From NCBI GenBank assembly GCA_963755375.1, contig CAVWKG010000006.1, positions 515,863 through 579,862 on the forward strand: a stretch of DNA of 64,000 bases, in the 5' to 3' direction. The notes beneath the pieces are model-generated. The model ran no database searches. It had not been told where the DNA came from and worked only from the letters and a program-made list of their open reading frames with translations. Shown piece by piece: positions 1-8,953 of this stretch. Numbering within the stretch: the first letter of the stretch is position 1; every line of letters begins with the position of its first letter. The stretch is from Bog-473 sp963755375 (GTDB lineage: Bacteria; Actinomycetota; Acidimicrobiia; Acidimicrobiales; RAAP-2). The position numbers were made by a program, and so were the translations under genes.

Positions 1-1
1 C

Positions 2-718
2 ACACTCGAGCTGGGCGGCAAGTCGGCGGCGGTCATCCTCGACGACGCCGACCTCGAGGCCTCCGCCCAGACCCTGGCCCGATCGGAGTGCTTCCTGGCC
101 GGCCAGGTCTGCTCGTCGCTTACCCGGATCGTGGTGTCCGAGCACCGCCACGACGAGTTCGTCGAGGCACTGGCGTCGGTCTTCTCCTCTGTGCGGGTTG
201 GGGACCCGTTCGACCCGTCGACCCAGATCGGTCCCCTGACTTCCGCTCGCCAGCGCGACCGCGTGGAGGCGTACATCGCCAAGGGAGTCGGGGAGGGGGC
301 GACACTGGTCACCGGGGGAGGCCGCCCGCGCCATCTTGACCGGGGCTGGTTTGTCGAGCCGACGGTGTTCTCCCAGGTCGACAACGCCTCCACCATCGCC
401 CAGGAGGAGATCTTCGGCCCGGTCCTGGGTGTCATCCCTGCGGCCAACGAGGACGACATGGTGGCGATTGCGAACGACACCATGTACGGCCTCAACGCCT
501 CGGTCTTCACCAGGGACACCGATCGGGCCCGCGATGTCGCCCGCCGGTTGCGTTCGGGCACGGTGGGACACAACGCGTGGCGCACCGACTTCGGGATCGC
601 CTTCGGTGGGTTCAAGCAGTCGGGCATCGGCCGGGAGGGTGGCAGGGAGGGTCTGTTGCCCTTCCTCGAGACCAAGACCGTCATTCTCGAAGAGGTGCCG
701 AGCGGGTACGAGTCCTGA
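2..718 (+). CDS. Aldehyde dehydrogenase, C-terminal part (5' end outside window)
   Basis: NAD(P)+-dependent aldehyde dehydrogenase, which oxidises an aldehyde to the acid. The reading frame is open from base 2, so the N-terminal NAD-binding half lies outside the window. The visible 238 residues begin with the catalytic-glutamate motif ELGGKS (Glu3) and contain the nucleophile Cys37 in GQVCSS. Further on are the family motifs EEIFGPV and GGFKQSGIGREGG near the C terminus. Substrate cannot be deduced. The following gene is on the opposite strand, so this is the last gene of its transcript. Family identity is firm; aldehyde specificity is unknown. Confidence 0.9.
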   Translation, partial: TLELGGKSAAVILDDADLEASAQTLARSECFLAGQVCSSLTRIVVSEHRHDEFVEALASVFSSVRVGDPFDPSTQIGPLTSARQRDRVEAYIAKGVGEGATLVTGGGRPRHLDRGWFVEPTVFSQVDNASTIAQEEIFGPVLGVIPAANEDDMVAIANDTMYGLNASVFTRDTDRARDVARRLRSGTVGHNAWRTDFGIAFGGFKQSGIGREGGREGLLPFLETKTVILEEVPSGYES

Positions 719-775
719 CGCAGCCCGAGCGGCAGGGCGCGATCGCCGCTGTCGCCTGACGGTTGGAAAGGGGCT

Positions 776-1963
776 CTATACGGCGCCCTCTGCCGACAAG
801 CCCGCGATGTCGTCCCAGGAGAACCCGGACTCGAGCAGCACCTCCTCGGTGTGCTGTCCGAGCTCGGGGGCGCGCGGGCGGGCTGCCGGCAAGGGGTCCG
901 AGAAACGCACGGGCGCCCGGACCACCTCCGCGGAGGACCCGGGAGCGTCCGGGTCCTCCACGCTGGCGATATAGCCGTTGGCCCTGACGCCAGGATCCGC
1001 GGCCACCTCGGCGTGGTCCAGGACCGGGGCGAAGCGCAGGCCCGCGGCACCGAGCAGTTCACACCAGTCCGCCGTCGGCTTCGTGGCGAACACTTCGTCG
1101 AGGATCGGCCACAGAGTGGCCTTGTCGTCCTCGAAGTACAGGAGCGTGTGGAAGCGCTCGATCAGGTCGGGCCGGCCGATCGTCCGGTAGAAGAGATCGC
1201 GTGCGGGTCCTGCCGTGCCGACGATGGCGATCCACCCGTCGGCGGTCGGGAACACGCCGTAGATACCCGGGATCATGGGGTGGCTCCGCCCGCTCGGGCC
1301 CGAGATCTCTCCCGACAGGAGATACCGGGTGTACTCACCGGCCTGGGCCCACAGCTGCCCCCCGAGCAGCGACGTCTCGACCAACTGCCCGCGCCCGGTG
1401 TGCTCCCGCGCGTACAGCGCGGCCAGGATGCCCGAGAGGAGGTTCTGCCCTGCGATGTGGTCGGCGATGGTGGCACCGATCGCACTCGGGTCGGCGCCGT
1501 TGCCGCCCGTCGTGCTGATCAACCCGCCCGCGGCCTGGGCGCTGAGGTCCGCTCCTTCACGTGCGGCATCAGGACCCTCCGGTCCGAAGGAGGATCCCAT
1601 CGCGTAAATGATCTGCTCGTTGCGGGCGGCCGCGTCGGCGTACCCGAGACCCCACCCTTCCATCGTTCCCGGCTTGAAGTTGGAGATCACGACATCCGCC
1701 TGCTCAACCAGGCGGAGGAACACATCGCCGCCCTTCGGCACCCGCAGGTCGATCGTCATGCTCCGCTTCCCCCGGTTGTAGGCGATGAAGAAGGCTGATC
1801 GGCGGTCGCCACGAGCGATGGGGAGCCAGCGGGCTTGGTCGCCGAATCCGGGGAGCTCGATCTTGATGACGTCAGCCCCCCATTCCTGCATCGTCAACGA
1901 CGCCTGCGGGCCCTGGACGAGAAGGCCCGCCTCCAGGACGCGGACGCCGTCGAGAGGTCCCAT
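776..1963 (-). CDS. CaiB/BaiF (family III) CoA transferase
   Basis: Predicted formyl-CoA/carnitine-type CoA transferase of 395 residues, the usual length for the family. It moves CoA between carboxylic acids through an aspartyl-CoA anhydride. The N terminus GVRVLEAG and the block ADVIKIE are typical, and the expected nucleophile is Asp139 in the stretch GADLSAQAAGG. The middle region NFKPGTMEGWGLGY is also characteristic. It faces the aldehyde dehydrogenase tail to tail. With the SDR further on it suggests breakdown of a carboxylic or fatty acid derivative, but the substrate cannot be read from the sequence. Confidence 0.88.
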   Translation of the reverse strand: MGPLDGVRVLEAGLLVQGPQASLTMQEWGADVIKIELPGFGDQARWLPIARGDRRSAFFIAYNRGKRSMTIDLRVPKGGDVFLRLVEQADVVISNFKPGTMEGWGLGYADAAARNEQIIYAMGSSFGPEGPDAAREGADLSAQAAGGLISTTGGNGADPSAIGATIADHIAGQNLLSGILAALYAREHTGRGQLVETSLLGGQLWAQAGEYTRYLLSGEISGPSGRSHPMIPGIYGVFPTADGWIAIVGTAGPARDLFYRTIGRPDLIERFHTLLYFEDDKATLWPILDEVFATKPTADWCELLGAAGLRFAPVLDHAEVAADPGVRANGYIASVEDPDAPGSSAEVVRAPVRFSDPLPAARPRAPELGQHTEEVLLESGFSWDDIAGLSAEGAV

Positions 1964-2064
1964 TCTCAGTGCGCTCGTGGTGTTCTGGTGGTGGGGGTCA
2001 TCCGCCCACCTTTGTGACTTGCAACGGGTAGGTCAAGCCGTCCCCGAGTGGGACTCGTGATTGA

Positions 2065-2391
2065 TCAGCGCCAGCCGACGCGCCGCAGTACGTGGGCCCG
2101 ACAGCGCGCGGACCGGACATGCTCGAAGGTGCACTCGGACTGGGCCACGCAGTCGCAGCCGATGGCCTGGCCGTGGCAGGCCGGGCAACGCTCGATGTAG
2201 CAACCAGGATGGTGGACCCCCCCGAGCGGGGTCCCACAGTCCCGGCACTCCTCCGGCTCGTAGCGGTGCCTGGGCCGGAGCTCCTGGCCCCAGGGGATCG
2301 GCGCATAGGCCCTGCCGTCGATGATGACCGGGTCGGTCAGACAGCTGATCCCCTCGGTCATTTCGCCACCGCAGTGCGAACAAATGGCCAT
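2065..2391 (-). CDS. Cysteine-rich zinc-ribbon-like protein of unknown function
   Basis: Small cytoplasmic protein of 108 residues that I do not recognise at family level. It has several Cys pairs: CSHC near residue 4, CRDC around 50, CPACH near 70, and CDC after it. This pattern suggests two structural zinc sites. There is no signal peptide or membrane segment. The start is ATG at 2391, preceded on the minus strand by a purine-rich AAGGAGAG stretch that serves as ribosome binding site. It lies upstream of the CoA transferase on the same strand, separated by about 100 bases. No function is claimed. Confidence 0.6.
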   Translation of the reverse strand: MAICSHCGGEMTEGISCLTDPVIIDGRAYAPIPWGQELRPRHRYEPEECRDCGTPLGGVHHPGCYIERCPACHGQAIGCDCVAQSECTFEHVRSARCRAHVLRRVGWR

Positions 2392-2492
2392 GACTCTCCT
2401 TTGTTCAACCCTGCGCCGATCATCTCAGGCCCGTGTCACACCGGCGCGGATGTCCGGGGGCCAGGGCTTCGGGCCTGCCCTACGCTTCGCCC

Positions 2493-3314
2493 ATGACGAC
2501 TGTGAAGAGCGAAGGGGAAACCAAGGCCCGGGCCGGATTGTTGTCGGGGAAGGTGTGTGTGGTCTCGGGTGTCGGTCCGGGGCTGGGCCGCCAGGCTGCT
2601 CGGGCGCTCGCCGCCCACGGGGCCGACCTGGTGCTGGCGGCGCGGCGTCAGTCGACCCTCGACGAGGTCCTGGCCGAGGTGTCCGGTATGGGCGCCCGGG
2701 CTCTCGCGGTGCCGACCGACATCACCGATACCGAGGCCTGCGCCCGCCTGATGGCGACGGGAGTCGAGGAGTTCGGCGGCATCGATGTCCTGGTGAACAA
2801 TGCCTTTCGTTTCGACGCCTTCCAGACCTTCGAAGACGTAGACCTCGCCATCTGGCGCAAGATCATGGACACGAACCTCTTCGGCTCGCTGCAGATGACG
2901 CGGGCCGCGCTGCCCGCCATGCGTGCGCGCGGTGGCGGCTCGGTCGTGATGGTGGCGTCCATGGTGACGCGTCAGCCGCAGCCGGCCCAGGGGGGGTACG
3001 CCATCTCCAAGGGGGCGTTGCTGACGGCTACCCGGGTGCTCGCCTACGAGTTGGGCCCCTCCAAGGTCCGGGTGAACGCGGTCGTGCCCGGATGGATGGC
3101 GGGACCGTCGGTCGACATCTACGTCGAGATGACGTCGACGGGACGGGGGGTGCCGGCCCAGGTCGTGGTCGACGAGTTGAACGCCCGGGTTCCGCTGGGC
3201 CGGATACCGAGCGACCAGGACGTCGCCGGATCGATCGTCTACCTCGCCTCGGATCTCTCATCCGCCATGACCGGACAGGCGCTCGACACCAACGGGGGCG
3301 AGATCTTCGCCTGA
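2493..3314 (+). CDS. Short-chain dehydrogenase/reductase (SDR)
   Basis: Classical NAD(P)-dependent oxidoreductase of 273 residues. The Rossmann glycine motif is SGVGPGLG (residues 25-32), the NNA motif is at 102-104, and the catalytic Ser156, Tyr169 and Lys173 (YAISK) are all present. The C-terminal block GQALDTNGGE is usual. I start at the ATG at 2493 because it places the glycine motif at the normal distance from the N terminus; an in-frame upstream start at 2433 would add a poorly conserved leader. Substrate unknown; the neighbouring CoA transferase and aldehyde dehydrogenase suggest acyl or alcohol catabolism. Confidence 0.9.
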   Translation: MTTVKSEGETKARAGLLSGKVCVVSGVGPGLGRQAARALAAHGADLVLAARRQSTLDEVLAEVSGMGARALAVPTDITDTEACARLMATGVEEFGGIDVLVNNAFRFDAFQTFEDVDLAIWRKIMDTNLFGSLQMTRAALPAMRARGGGSVVMVASMVTRQPQPAQGGYAISKGALLTATRVLAYELGPSKVRVNAVVPGWMAGPSVDIYVEMTSTGRGVPAQVVVDELNARVPLGRIPSDQDVAGSIVYLASDLSSAMTGQALDTNGGEIFA

Positions 3315-3345
3315 CGCCCGGCGGCCCGTCCGGTCCCCGGGAACC

Positions 3346-5142
3346 TCAGGAGCCCTCTCCTCCGCTCGCGGTGCACGAGCGGGGATCCCAAGGCTGCAGC
3401 GCTTGGACGGTCGGCGTCGGGGCCTGGAAGGCGCCGGAGTTTCCGGTGTTGCCACTGGTGACCGACGTGGTTGTCGTGGTGCTCGGCCCGGTCGCACCCG
3501 CCGGCGCAGTGGGGATGGTCGTCGGCGGAGCGTTGACCGTGAAGTCGCTGCCCGTGACGACGGTGACCTGGGAACCCGCCTTCACCTGCGTCGGGTCCAT
3601 AGCCATGATCACGGCGCCCGACAGCGAGTTCGCCACGGCCTGCGCCGCCGCCAGCTGGGCCGGTGTCTTGGACGCGTAGTACACGACCGTCTCGGCCTCC
3701 TGACCCACTGGTGGGCTGTCGCCGATCGTGCCGATGTGGAAACCGAGCGCCTGCAGGCCTTGTGCCGTCGTGGTCGCCTGGTTGTAGGCACCGGACCCGT
3801 TGAGCACCGACACCGTCACCGTCGACGGCGAAGGCAGTGCGCCACCCGAATAGGTGTCCTCGTTGCTCGACTTGAGGCCGAGGAACTGGTCGACAGCGCT
3901 GTGGTCCTGCGGCTGGGCGGGGAACTCGATGTCGCCGTAGCTGCCGCCCTGGTACACGTAATTGCCGAACTGGTCCACTGACACCGGTACGGTGAGTTGC
4001 GGGGCGCTATTGACGTCGACGTTGTGGTAGCCGAGGACCAGGCTGATCATGGTGGAAGCCGAGAACCCCGAGTCGACGGTGAGCTGCCCGGCCACGCCGG
4101 AGACCAGCTGTTCGTCCGTGATCGGGTTGCTGAGGCCCTTCGCTTTGACGGCGGCGGCCAGGACGCGCAGGAACTCGTGGTCCCGACGGATGCGCGCAAT
4201 GTCGCTCTGCGCCTCCTGGGGCCAGTAGGTGGGGTCGTCGGTGGTCACCCCTGGACCCTTGTACTGGAGATGGCGGGCCCGTACCACCTGGAGCGCTTGC
4301 GTCCCGTTCAGCTGGAGGCAGCCGGTCGTCTGAATGTTCAGGCCCGAGTACGCGTCGTACACCGGCTCGGGAAAGTACATCTTGATGCCGCCGAGAGCCT
4401 GCACCACGTTGATGAAGCTGTCGAAGTTCAGCTCGACGAAGTGCTGGATCGGAATCCCGAAGTCCTCCTCGATCGCAGCGATCAGCTGGTCTGGGCCCTG
4501 GTACAGGGCGGCGTCGATCTTGTTGGCACCGTCGGACCGTGCGTTGGGCACGAAGAGGTCGCGCGGAATGGACAGGATCGACACCGAGTGGCTCGCCGGA
4601 TTCAGGTGGAGGATCATCACCACGTCGCTGTTCACGCCGTTGACGCCCTGGGAGCACAGCCCGTAGGCGGGGTTCTGCACCTTGAGTGCGCACCGATCCG
4701 TTGAACCGATCATCAAGATGTTCTGCGTGCCCGCGTCGTCGCCCTTCACGGGCGCAGAGGTCAGGTTCCTCAGGTCGATGCGGTGGATCTCGTGATTGAG
4801 GTACCAGCCGTAGCCAGCCGCCGCGCCGACGACGAGCACGAGGACCAGCGCCAGTGTCCCCCCGACCCAGGCCGCCGTGCGCTTGCGGGAGCGTTTCCCC
4901 TTGGGAGCAGCGTGCGCCGGCCCCGGGCGGGCGGAGTCGCCTGCCGTGCTCGCACCCTTCCGGCGCCCACCGGCTCGATTCGCCTCGTGGATCTGGCGCC
5001 CGAGCTCATGGAGGCCCTTTTCGACCGGGTTCTCCGCCGGGTCCGCCCCCACGTCCGGTTGCACCACTCCTTCGTCGATCTGTTGACCGAGCTGGTGCAG
5101 CCCCTTCTGGACGGGATCGTTCTCGGGCTCGGGAGGACTCAT
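3346..5142 (-). CDS. LCP (LytR-CpsA-Psr) family cell-wall ligase with LytR_C domain
   Basis: Membrane-anchored enzyme of 598 residues expected to attach secondary wall polymers to peptidoglycan outside the membrane. The first 85 residues are cytoplasmic, with two repeats of a PVQKGLHQLG / PVEKGLHELG motif. One transmembrane helix follows (about residues 90-112). The LCP catalytic domain covers roughly 125-350, with the motifs SIPRDLFV, DSFINVVQALGG and RARHLQY that carry the phosphate- and metal-binding Arg/Asp residues. A LytR_C domain begins at VTVSVLNGSG near 445 and is followed by a Thr/Ser-rich tail. It faces the SDR gene tail to tail. The family is certain; the polymer transferred is unknown. 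Confidence 0.9.
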   Translation of the reverse strand: MSPPEPENDPVQKGLHQLGQQIDEGVVQPDVGADPAENPVEKGLHELGRQIHEANRAGGRRKGASTAGDSARPGPAHAAPKGKRSRKRTAAWVGGTLALVLVLVVGAAAGYGWYLNHEIHRIDLRNLTSAPVKGDDAGTQNILMIGSTDRCALKVQNPAYGLCSQGVNGVNSDVVMILHLNPASHSVSILSIPRDLFVPNARSDGANKIDAALYQGPDQLIAAIEEDFGIPIQHFVELNFDSFINVVQALGGIKMYFPEPVYDAYSGLNIQTTGCLQLNGTQALQVVRARHLQYKGPGVTTDDPTYWPQEAQSDIARIRRDHEFLRVLAAAVKAKGLSNPITDEQLVSGVAGQLTVDSGFSASTMISLVLGYHNVDVNSAPQLTVPVSVDQFGNYVYQGGSYGDIEFPAQPQDHSAVDQFLGLKSSNEDTYSGGALPSPSTVTVSVLNGSGAYNQATTTAQGLQALGFHIGTIGDSPPVGQEAETVVYYASKTPAQLAAAQAVANSLSGAVIMAMDPTQVKAGSQVTVVTGSDFTVNAPPTTIPTAPAGATGPSTTTTTSVTSGNTGNSGAFQAPTPTVQALQPWDPRSCTASGGEGS

Positions 5143-5394
5143 CGCGCAGTATTCAGATCGGAGACGTGCGACCGGTGGGTCCGATCGACGCCCGTGTCCC
5201 CGAGATTGCTCCGGTTTGGGGGGCCGGAACGAGACAGCAGCCTAGCCAGCGCCGCCCGTTCCGCGTCGTCACGCGCCAGCGGGAACGTGAGGCGGCCGGT
5301 CGGACCCTGCCGTCTTGCAATACGGGATGCTGAAGCGAGGGAGGGCGGCGTTGCGGCGCACCAGTGGAGCCCGATGGAAGGATGAAGGGAACCC

Positions 5395-5907
5395 ATGGGT
5401 GCGACCAGTGCAGGCCTCCTGCTGTACAGGATCTCTCCCGGGGGCGTGGTCGAGGTCTTGATCGCCCACCCGGGCGGACCGTTCTGGGCGCGGAAAGACG
5501 ATGCCGCCTGGTCGGTGCCCAAGGGCGAGTACCTCACGGGTGAGGATCCACTCGACGCGGCGTACAGGGAGTTCGAAGAGGAGGTCGGCCTGAAACCCCC
5601 CGACGGCGAGGCCGTCTTTCTCGGGGAACGCCGCCAGCCGGGCGGCAAGCGGGTCAGTGTGTGGACCCTGTCGGGGAACCTCGACGTGACGCGGGCGTCG
5701 AGCAACATGTTCGAGCTCGAATGGCCGAGAGGCTCGGGAAAAGTCCGGGAGTTCCCCGAGGTCGACCGGGTCGAGTGGGCCTCGATCGATCGGGCGCGGC
5801 GCAAGCTGGTCAAAGGTCAGGCCCCGTTCCTCGATGCACTCTTGGAGGCCATTGGGCGGGGCGCCGACCTTTCCGACGAGGGGTCCGCCTCACCGGCTAC
5901 GGACTAA
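5395..5907 (+). CDS. NUDIX hydrolase
   Basis: MutT-like pyrophosphohydrolase of 170 residues. The Nudix box runs from Gly44 to Leu66 and contains the metal-binding core REFEEEVGL. The start MGATSAGLLLYR, with a substrate segment AAWSVPKGEY just before the box, resembles small cytoplasmic NUDIX proteins acting on nucleotide derivatives or dinucleoside polyphosphates. It is divergent from the LCP gene and followed by a 176-base gap before the GGDEF gene. Substrate not predictable. Confidence 0.88.
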   Translation: MGATSAGLLLYRISPGGVVEVLIAHPGGPFWARKDDAAWSVPKGEYLTGEDPLDAAYREFEEEVGLKPPDGEAVFLGERRQPGGKRVSVWTLSGNLDVTRASSNMFELEWPRGSGKVREFPEVDRVEWASIDRARRKLVKGQAPFLDALLEAIGRGADLSDEGSASPATD

Positions 5908-6083
5908 CGGAACATGGACGCCTGATGCGCGCGTGGCCTTCGGATCGCCAATCGGTGTTCATCAATCGTTTCGCAAATTAGTACCTTGGCTCCCTTAGTG
6001 GGGATCGGCTGATTAATGGGGACCGGGTGATCGACCGAGGTTCTGAGGGAGAGTACCGGGATCGAGCGCCAGCGGGAGACGCC

Positions 6084-7616
6084 ATGACAGAGCACGAAGG
6101 TCAGGCGCGGGCCCGTACGGGTCGGCGCCGATTCTTTGTGCGGGCCTTCGTCTTCATCGGGTTCGCTGCGCTCGCCCAGGCCAGTGCGGCCCTCCCACCG
6201 GGGCCGAACAATCCCGGGCTGTACTGGACCAGCCTGGCCGTCCTGGTGGTGTGCGCGCTCGCGGTGTTCCTGCCCTGGCCACGGCTCCCCCGCTGGACCG
6301 TCCTCTTCCCGACGATCGGCTACCTGGTCTCCGTCGTCCTGCTGTTGATCTCGGGTGGCACCGACCCGAGGATGCAGAGCACGGCCGGCGGCCTCTCTGC
6401 GCTGGTCCTGCTCCCGGTCCTCGCCATGGCCCTCTACTACCCGAGCTGGTACACCGCGATCGTCGTCTGCGCAGCCGCGCTCAGCCTGGTCGTGGTCGGT
6501 GTTGCCGTGCAGACCACCGAGGCGACGGACCTACGCCTCGTCTTCTTCTGGACCGCCGTGGCCGCGGTGGTTGCCGTGACCGTGCACCATCTTCGCAACA
6601 GCCTCGAGCGGAAGGTGCGAGACTCCGCGGAGCTCGCCCGACTGGGCCGCCTCATGAACGGGACCACCCAATCCCTGACGTCGCTCCGCCACCCCGAGGA
6701 GGTGATCGCCGAAGGCACGGTCGCCATGTTCGAACTGGTCGGGAGCGGGTTCCGGGGCGCCTCGTACCTACGAGTCTCCGATGGCGTCGTCACCCAGGAG
6801 GCGATCGCCGACGACCGGGGATCCATTCCGACCAGCTACCTGCTCAAGGACGACCCGTACGTGCAGACGGTGATCGACAGCGGTCAGCCCCTGATCACCC
6901 GAGTGGAGCGCACGTCCATGGGGCCGACGCTGCGCTCGGTCACCGGCGAGTTCGACATCGCTCACGCCGTACTCATCCCCGTCACGGTGAATGACGAATT
7001 GCACGGAATGTTCCAGATCGACGGCCAGGGCACCGAGGGCATCTCGGAGGAATTGTTCGCCCGCTGCCAATCCATCGCCAATGTGGTCGAACTCTCGCTG
7101 GGCAACGCGATGGCACATCAGGAACTCGAGAGACAGGCCAACACGGATCCCCTGACCGGCCTCTCGAACCGGAGGGGTCTCTCGTTGTACTTGCGAGGCG
7201 ACCGGCGCCACAATGCAATGAGCATCCTCGTCCTCGACATCGATCACCTCAAGGCGATCAACGATGCGCATGGACACGATGTTGGGGACAAGATCCTGGT
7301 GGCAGTGGCCGGCGCCGCCTCCGGCGTCCTGCGCGGGGGCGATCTTCTGGCCCGGACGGGGGGCGACGAGTTCCTCGCTGTCGTGGCGGACGCCGACGAG
7401 TCCGACGCCCGGCGCGTCGCCGACCGCGTGACCGATGCCGTGTCGCGCATCAAGGTGCAGGGTGTCCGGACGTCGGTGAGCGTGGGGTTCGCCTCCTGCG
7501 GCAAGAACGGAGACATCGACCGGCTCACGCAAGAGGCGGACAGGGCGATGTACGAGGCCAAGCCTGTGGGCCGCCGACACCTTGCCCGTCACCCCCGGGT
7601 GATCGATCGAGCGTGA
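6084..7616 (+). CDS. Membrane-bound diguanylate cyclase (multi-TM, GAF-like, GGDEF)
   Basis: Enzyme predicted to make cyclic di-GMP from two GTP, 510 residues. About six hydrophobic helices occupy the first 170 residues. A region resembling a GAF sensor follows (about 190-345), then a GGDEF domain in the last 170 residues. The GGDEF signature is intact in RTGGDEFLA. The inhibitory site RxxD (RGGD) lies exactly five residues before it, so product feedback is likely. The substrate-binding LDIDHLKAINDAHGHDVGD segment is conserved. I start at ATG 6084 because GGGAG lies five bases upstream; an in-frame ATG at 6027 would add 19 residues. It is the only c-di-GMP enzyme in the window. Confidence 0.9.
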   Translation: MTEHEGQARARTGRRRFFVRAFVFIGFAALAQASAALPPGPNNPGLYWTSLAVLVVCALAVFLPWPRLPRWTVLFPTIGYLVSVVLLLISGGTDPRMQSTAGGLSALVLLPVLAMALYYPSWYTAIVVCAAALSLVVVGVAVQTTEATDLRLVFFWTAVAAVVAVTVHHLRNSLERKVRDSAELARLGRLMNGTTQSLTSLRHPEEVIAEGTVAMFELVGSGFRGASYLRVSDGVVTQEAIADDRGSIPTSYLLKDDPYVQTVIDSGQPLITRVERTSMGPTLRSVTGEFDIAHAVLIPVTVNDELHGMFQIDGQGTEGISEELFARCQSIANVVELSLGNAMAHQELERQANTDPLTGLSNRRGLSLYLRGDRRHNAMSILVLDIDHLKAINDAHGHDVGDKILVAVAGAASGVLRGGDLLARTGGDEFLAVVADADESDARRVADRVTDAVSRIKVQGVRTSVSVGFASCGKNGDIDRLTQEADRAMYEAKPVGRRHLARHPRVIDRA

Positions 7617-7665
7617 CCTCAGGTGGGCCGGTCGGATCCTCGGAGCTGACCTCGGCCTCCTCCCT

Positions 7666-7686
7666 GGGCGGGACTCAGGCCCGCCC
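7666..7686. terminator. Possible bidirectional terminator hairpin
   Basis: A perfect 7-bp stem (GGGCGGG / CCCGCCC) with a 7-base loop lies between the convergent GGDEF and GNAT genes and covers the GNAT stop codon. No T-run follows on either strand, so intrinsic termination is uncertain. Confidence 0.3.
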
Positions 7687-8442
7687 GAGGACCCATCTCG
7701 GGTAGGACCATTGCTGCCAATTCTCCACGACGCTGTACCCCAGTCGCCTGTACAGCGCCTGGCCGGGCCCGGATGCGTAGAGCAGAAAGTCCTCGACGCC
7801 CTCCGCCCTGAGGCGGGGGTGCACAGAGGCAAAAAGCCGCTGACCGTAGCCGCGGCGGTGTTCGTTCGGGGGAGTTGCGACCGACCAGAACGCCGCCGAC
7901 GACCCGACCCGGACGGAGGCTGCCACCGAGACCAGCCGACCGTCGATCTCGACGCCCCAGAGCGTAAACGGTCCCGGTTCGGTCGTCGCCTCCGGGATCC
8001 CGAGCTCGGTGACGTCCGGCGGGAGACCGAAGGCCTCGGACACGACAGCCCGGGCGGCGCCGAGGTCCTCCCCCGTGAGCAGACGGACGGCCTCATCGTG
8101 GGGATCGGGCGCCACCGCGGTTGCGGGCAGATGCATGAGCGGCACCTCTCCGATGCAGACCCACTTTGCATCGATGAGGACCTGTACCGAGCCGAGCGCC
8201 GGGCCGGTCACCATGACGACGGACGGTACCTTCGCCGCCTTGACATCGGCGAGGCTCTCCGTCAGGAGTGAACCCCAGTCGCCACGACCGTCGCCGTAGC
8301 AGAGGATGACGTTGAAGTCCGTGCTGGGCCACCCGCTGAGTGTGAGCCATCGCTGCTCGGTGACCTCGTGGCGTCCGGCACCGGACCACAACGCGGTGCT
8401 CGCCCCGAGGTGCTGGCGCCAGGCCGCGATCTGATCGTTCAT
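7675..8442 (-). CDS. GNAT-family N-acetyltransferase
   Basis: Predicted acyl-CoA N-acyltransferase of 255 residues. The recognisable GNAT fold is in the C-terminal half, with the acetyl-CoA pyrophosphate loop RRGYGQ in the segment NEHRRGYGQRLF and the terminal motif ALYRRLGY. The first half is more divergent and could be a second, degenerate GNAT lobe. The ATG overlaps the stop of the preceding 86-residue gene (ATGA), so the two are translationally coupled. It sits last in a minus-strand set with a carrier protein and a phosphopantetheinyl transferase. Its acceptor could therefore be an aminoacyl group presented by that carrier, but this is inference. Confidence 0.85.
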   Translation of the reverse strand: MNDQIAAWRQHLGASTALWSGAGRHEVTEQRWLTLSGWPSTDFNVILCYGDGRGDWGSLLTESLADVKAAKVPSVVMVTGPALGSVQVLIDAKWVCIGEVPLMHLPATAVAPDPHDEAVRLLTGEDLGAARAVVSEAFGLPPDVTELGIPEATTEPGPFTLWGVEIDGRLVSVAASVRVGSSAAFWSVATPPNEHRRGYGQRLFASVHPRLRAEGVEDFLLYASGPGQALYRRLGYSVVENWQQWSYPRWVLGRA

Positions 8443-8699
8443 CGTGTGCCTGGCTCGGCCGTGCCCTGCGTCCGGGCACTCCGGACGCCAGCCAAAGCGG
8501 CGAACTGGCGAGCTGTCATGGCGTCACACTCGATGGTAGACCAGCGCATTGAGGGGGTACTTCTCCCAAGGTCGAGCACCTCGTTGGGGACACGGAGGAC
8601 ATGCTCGACCGCCTCGGGGCCGACACGGGTGACTTCCACGCCGATACGCTCCGCCTGGCGTGTCGGGTTGCCGACGCTGGCCCCGGCGGCCGGTATCAC
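8439..8699 (-). CDS. Unknown 86-residue protein in the carrier-protein operon
   Basis: Not recognised. The frame has strong G/C preference at third positions and overlaps the GNAT start by ATGA, both arguments that it is translated. The GTG start at 8699 lies 15 bases after the carrier-protein stop, with a weak GCGGAA purine stretch before it; the frame is also open further upstream, so the true start is unsure. It has no signal peptide, membrane helix or metal motif. The sequence begins AAGASVGNPTRQAERIGVE and ends in an Arg/Gly-rich tail. It could be a remnant of a longer enzyme. Confidence 0.45.
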   Translation of the reverse strand: MIPAAGASVGNPTRQAERIGVEVTRVGPEAVEHVLRVPNEVLDLGRSTPSMRWSTIECDAMTARQFAALAGVRSARTQGTAEPGTR

Positions 8700-8713
8700 G
8701 ATTTCCGCTCGAC

Positions 8714-8953
8714 CTAGGGACCAGTCAGTTCGTCGAGCGCCTTCCGGATCGCAGCGACGGACTCGAATGTGCTCTTGCGGAGCATCGTCTCGGGGAATTC
8801 AATTTCGAACTCGTCCTCGAGGGCGAGCATCACGTTGACGCTCGCGTGCGAGGTCATCCCGGCTTGGTACAGGTCGTCTTCGTCGCGCAGCGAGTCCACG
8901 CCGACCGGGAGGTGGCCGTGCTCCGCCAGAATGGTTCGGATCCTCTCGTCCAT
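8714..8953 (-). CDS. Acyl-carrier-protein-like aminoacyl carrier protein
   Basis: Small carrier of 79 residues with the four-helix ACP pattern. The phosphopantetheine-accepting serine is Ser35 in the motif GMTSH, replacing the DSL motif of fatty-acid ACPs. GMTSH is typical of the stand-alone carriers that partner amino acid:[carrier protein] ligases, and a gene for such a ligase lies 1 kb away on the other strand. The start codon overlaps the stop of the phosphopantetheinyl transferase gene (TGATG), which signals translational coupling. Expected role: to hold an amino acid as a thioester for a downstream transfer step. Strong context; the amino acid is not deducible. Confidence 0.85.
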   Translation of the reverse strand: MDERIRTILAEHGHLPVGVDSLRDEDDLYQAGMTSHASVNVMLALEDEFEIEFPETMLRKSTFESVAAIRKALDELTGP

